From Proales similis (lineage: Eukaryota; Rotifera; Eurotatoria; Ploima; Proalidae), in NCBI GenBank assembly GCA_019059635.1, contig JAGVRJ010000005.1, forward strand, positions 62,001 to 126,000: a stretch of DNA of 64,000 nucleotides. Reading direction: 5' to 3'. The translations under genes and the position numbers were made by a program. The number at the start of each line of letters is the position of its first letter. The first letter of the stretch is position 1. Shown piece by piece: positions 62,349 to 64,000 of this stretch. The notes beneath the pieces are model-generated. The model made no database searches, was not told the DNA's origin, and saw only the letters and a program-made list of their open reading frames with translations.

Positions 62349-63900
62349 ATGACGACCGAGAGTAAAAAGACAAGCGGCTTCGGCTCCTCGTCCACTCGAT
62401 TCAATTTGAATGGACTTCACCCGAATTTGATGACATCGGGCAAGATGCCTTACGACTCGGAGTCAAATCACGTAAACAAGCGCTTTGGCCCGTTTCTTAT
62501 CGGTTATTCGCTAAAGCTCGCTTACGACTCGCAACAGAGCGCACGAATAGGTCCAGGAACATACGATCTGCTAAAGTACAGCGAGTTCAGTGAGGCTAAT
62601 TTGACGCGCAAAGCAGACGGGCCCAACTGGGAGCGAGCTGCTATCACCGAACAGCTGGCCAGAATGCCTCATTTGCTTTACAAGGACGCTCATGGTAAAA
62701 AGCAAGAGGACGTAAGCTACTGCTTGTTCTGCCTTCTCCAATCACTTAACAACAATGCGCTTGCAACAGAAACGAAGGATTGGCCCGGGCTATTACAACA
62801 CGGCAGTCGACGAGAAAAAGCCGGAGAGTAAACGAGGAATAATTGCAACCTTGAGCGCTCGTTTCGACCATGAACGATTCCTCAACAACAATCCGGGCCC
62901 ATGCGAGTACGGCATTCCTGACCAACTGCTAGAGGAAAAGCGAATGAACAAGCCGGGCAAGGTTCCAGTAATAGAACGCTGGAAAGGCCCGCGAGGTCTC
63001 CCACTGGTGGTAAGTCTAGATGCTCGGGCATTCATCGCTCAGGACGTCAACGTTTTGCGCTCAAAGGGTAGTGACGTGCCGCCAAACAGGTACGCGCTGA
63101 AGGGATCCGCAGAAGAGATACTGAATAAAAAAGTCTCAACTCGAGGACCGTACGATCTGTTCTCAGAGAAGAGGGACATCCAACTCAAGTGGGGCCACTT
63201 TGCGAGAAATTTCAACAACCAGCTTGGCCCAGGCGAATACAAAGTGGAATCGGTGACTGGCAGTCTAGACGACACGCGTCATCCATATCGCGGCAAATTC
63301 AGCAAGTTTGACCAATACCCGGCTGTGAGCGGACAACGATTCGCTATTGAAAATCCTTCTCAGCAGCCGCGCAATCCGAGCTGGTGAGTGCATGATTAAA
63401 GCGGCGTTGAATCGTTTACTGACTGTGTGACTATTAGGCCGGGACCGGGCGCTTATGAAGTTTACGAGCCAACCAAATACCCGAAGAACAACCCGGCCTT
63501 TTTGAGTTCGACTAAACGAGCCGACAAGCGCTCTCAGCAAAACTTCCTACAAAATTTCGTAAGAACAAACCGTACGATAAACTTGGCAAATTGCATTCCT
63601 AAAAAAGCCGCGATAACAGAATTCGGTGGGCGTAGGACGATACGAAGTGAACAAGCATATTGAGAAGGAACACAAGAATGGGCACAGTTCGTTGTTCAAA
63701 TCGAAAAGTCTCCGAAATATTGACTTTCAGCAAGATCAAATGCTACAGTCAGTTCTGCTTCTGGTTTTGGCGATTATGCGTGTTCTAAATCACTTTTTTG
63801 GATATTAAGGGAAAGACTCAAACCGCGCAACTTGAGTCTGCAGCAAAAGAAGAACCTGGCCAGGACAGGTAATGTGAATGGACTTATTGCAGTCAACTAG
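62349..63900 (+). CDS. Ciliary microtubule-associated protein 2 (CIMAP2/LEXM), PG-rich repeat protein
   Basis: Five exons, 62349-62711, 62770-63383, 63438-63558, 63620-63747 and 63810-63900, give 438 aa (human LEXM about 417). It has sperm-tail PG-rich (SHIPPO-like) repeats: IGPGTYDL, IGPGYYNT, NPGPCEYG, LGPGEYKV, PGPGAYEV and VGVGRYEV. It also has LEXM-type stretches KKVSTRGPYDLFSEKRD and RFNLNGLHPNL at the N-terminus, and ERLKPRNLSLQQKK at the end. SHIPPO-type proteins sit on or in ciliary and flagellar microtubules, so expression in sperm or ciliated cells is expected. A 33-base stretch at 63011-63043 also has GT...AG ends. Its length is a multiple of three and it is too short to be a typical intron here, so I kept it as coding. 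AATAAA at 63950-63955. Confidence 0.9.
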
Positions 63901-64000
63901 ACGTTTGTTGGCCAATCCTTCGCTCTTTGGCTCGGGCCAGCTCTAAAACAATAAAGCCTACAAATCTTGTTCAATTGGATTCACAAAGAGTGTAATAGGG

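Noticed and set aside
63011-63043. Possible 33-nt intron inside CIMAP2
   Set aside because: It has GT and AG ends but is far below the usual intron length here and stays in frame, so coding is the simpler reading.

Overview
This window is nuclear DNA from a small-genome invertebrate animal, probably a protostome. The evidence is a set of animal-only genes: a vesicular GABA transporter, a GnRH/AKH/corazonin-type receptor, DEG/ENaC channels, a calcium-channel alpha2delta subunit and the meiotic gene MSH5. Genes are densely packed and introns are very short and uniform, mostly 53-71 nt with GT..AG ends. I cannot name the phylum from sequence alone. I rebuilt 25 protein genes by joining exons in frame and matching them to families I recognise. 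Two tRNA genes are also present. I see no CRISPR array and no intact transposon.

Layout. 0.8-3.3 kb: a single-exon gene with three TIR-like units and a C-terminal CHORD-like zinc finger, bracketed by two identical tRNA-Gly(GCC) genes. 4.7-6.7 kb: a secreted TINAG-like/Swim protein with a dead protease domain. 7.6-9.2 kb: VGAT. 9.4-15.7 kb, minus strand: gamma-tubulin complex component 5, pyruvate dehydrogenase E1 alpha and a peptide GPCR. 18.9-20.5 kb: an orphan adaptor-like protein and Gadd45. 21.1-25.4 kb: four secreted LysM proteins in tandem on the minus strand. 26.0-27.7 kb: SLC17A9/VNUT. 28.7-29.0 kb: tiny TMA7. 29.1-33.4 kb: alpha2delta. 33.8-39.1 kb: OGFOD1 and MSH5, only 56 bp apart. 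39.4-40.9 kb: an LRR membrane protein. 41.4-46.0 kb: three intronless DEG/ENaC channels in tandem. 46-51 kb: a gene-poor interval rich in microsatellites. 51.3-54.1 kb: a large LRR receptor with repeated tyrosine motifs. 56.4-57.7 kb: FBXO25/32. 58.0-61.6 kb: full-length dihydropyrimidine dehydrogenase. 62.3-63.9 kb: the PG-rich-repeat protein CIMAP2/LEXM.

Themes. Several loci are neural or excitable-membrane genes (VGAT, VNUT, alpha2delta, DEG/ENaC, GPCR). They sit among housekeeping genes with no obvious functional clustering, except for the LysM and DEG/ENaC tandem arrays. Several start codons lie 1-10 nt after a splice-acceptor-like AG, and two same-strand pairs have almost no intergenic DNA. 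This raises the possibility of operon-like transcription with spliced-leader trans-splicing. The most unusual items are the triple-TIR/CHORD-like gene between duplicate tRNAs and the cluster of fungal-style LysM proteins in an animal genome.
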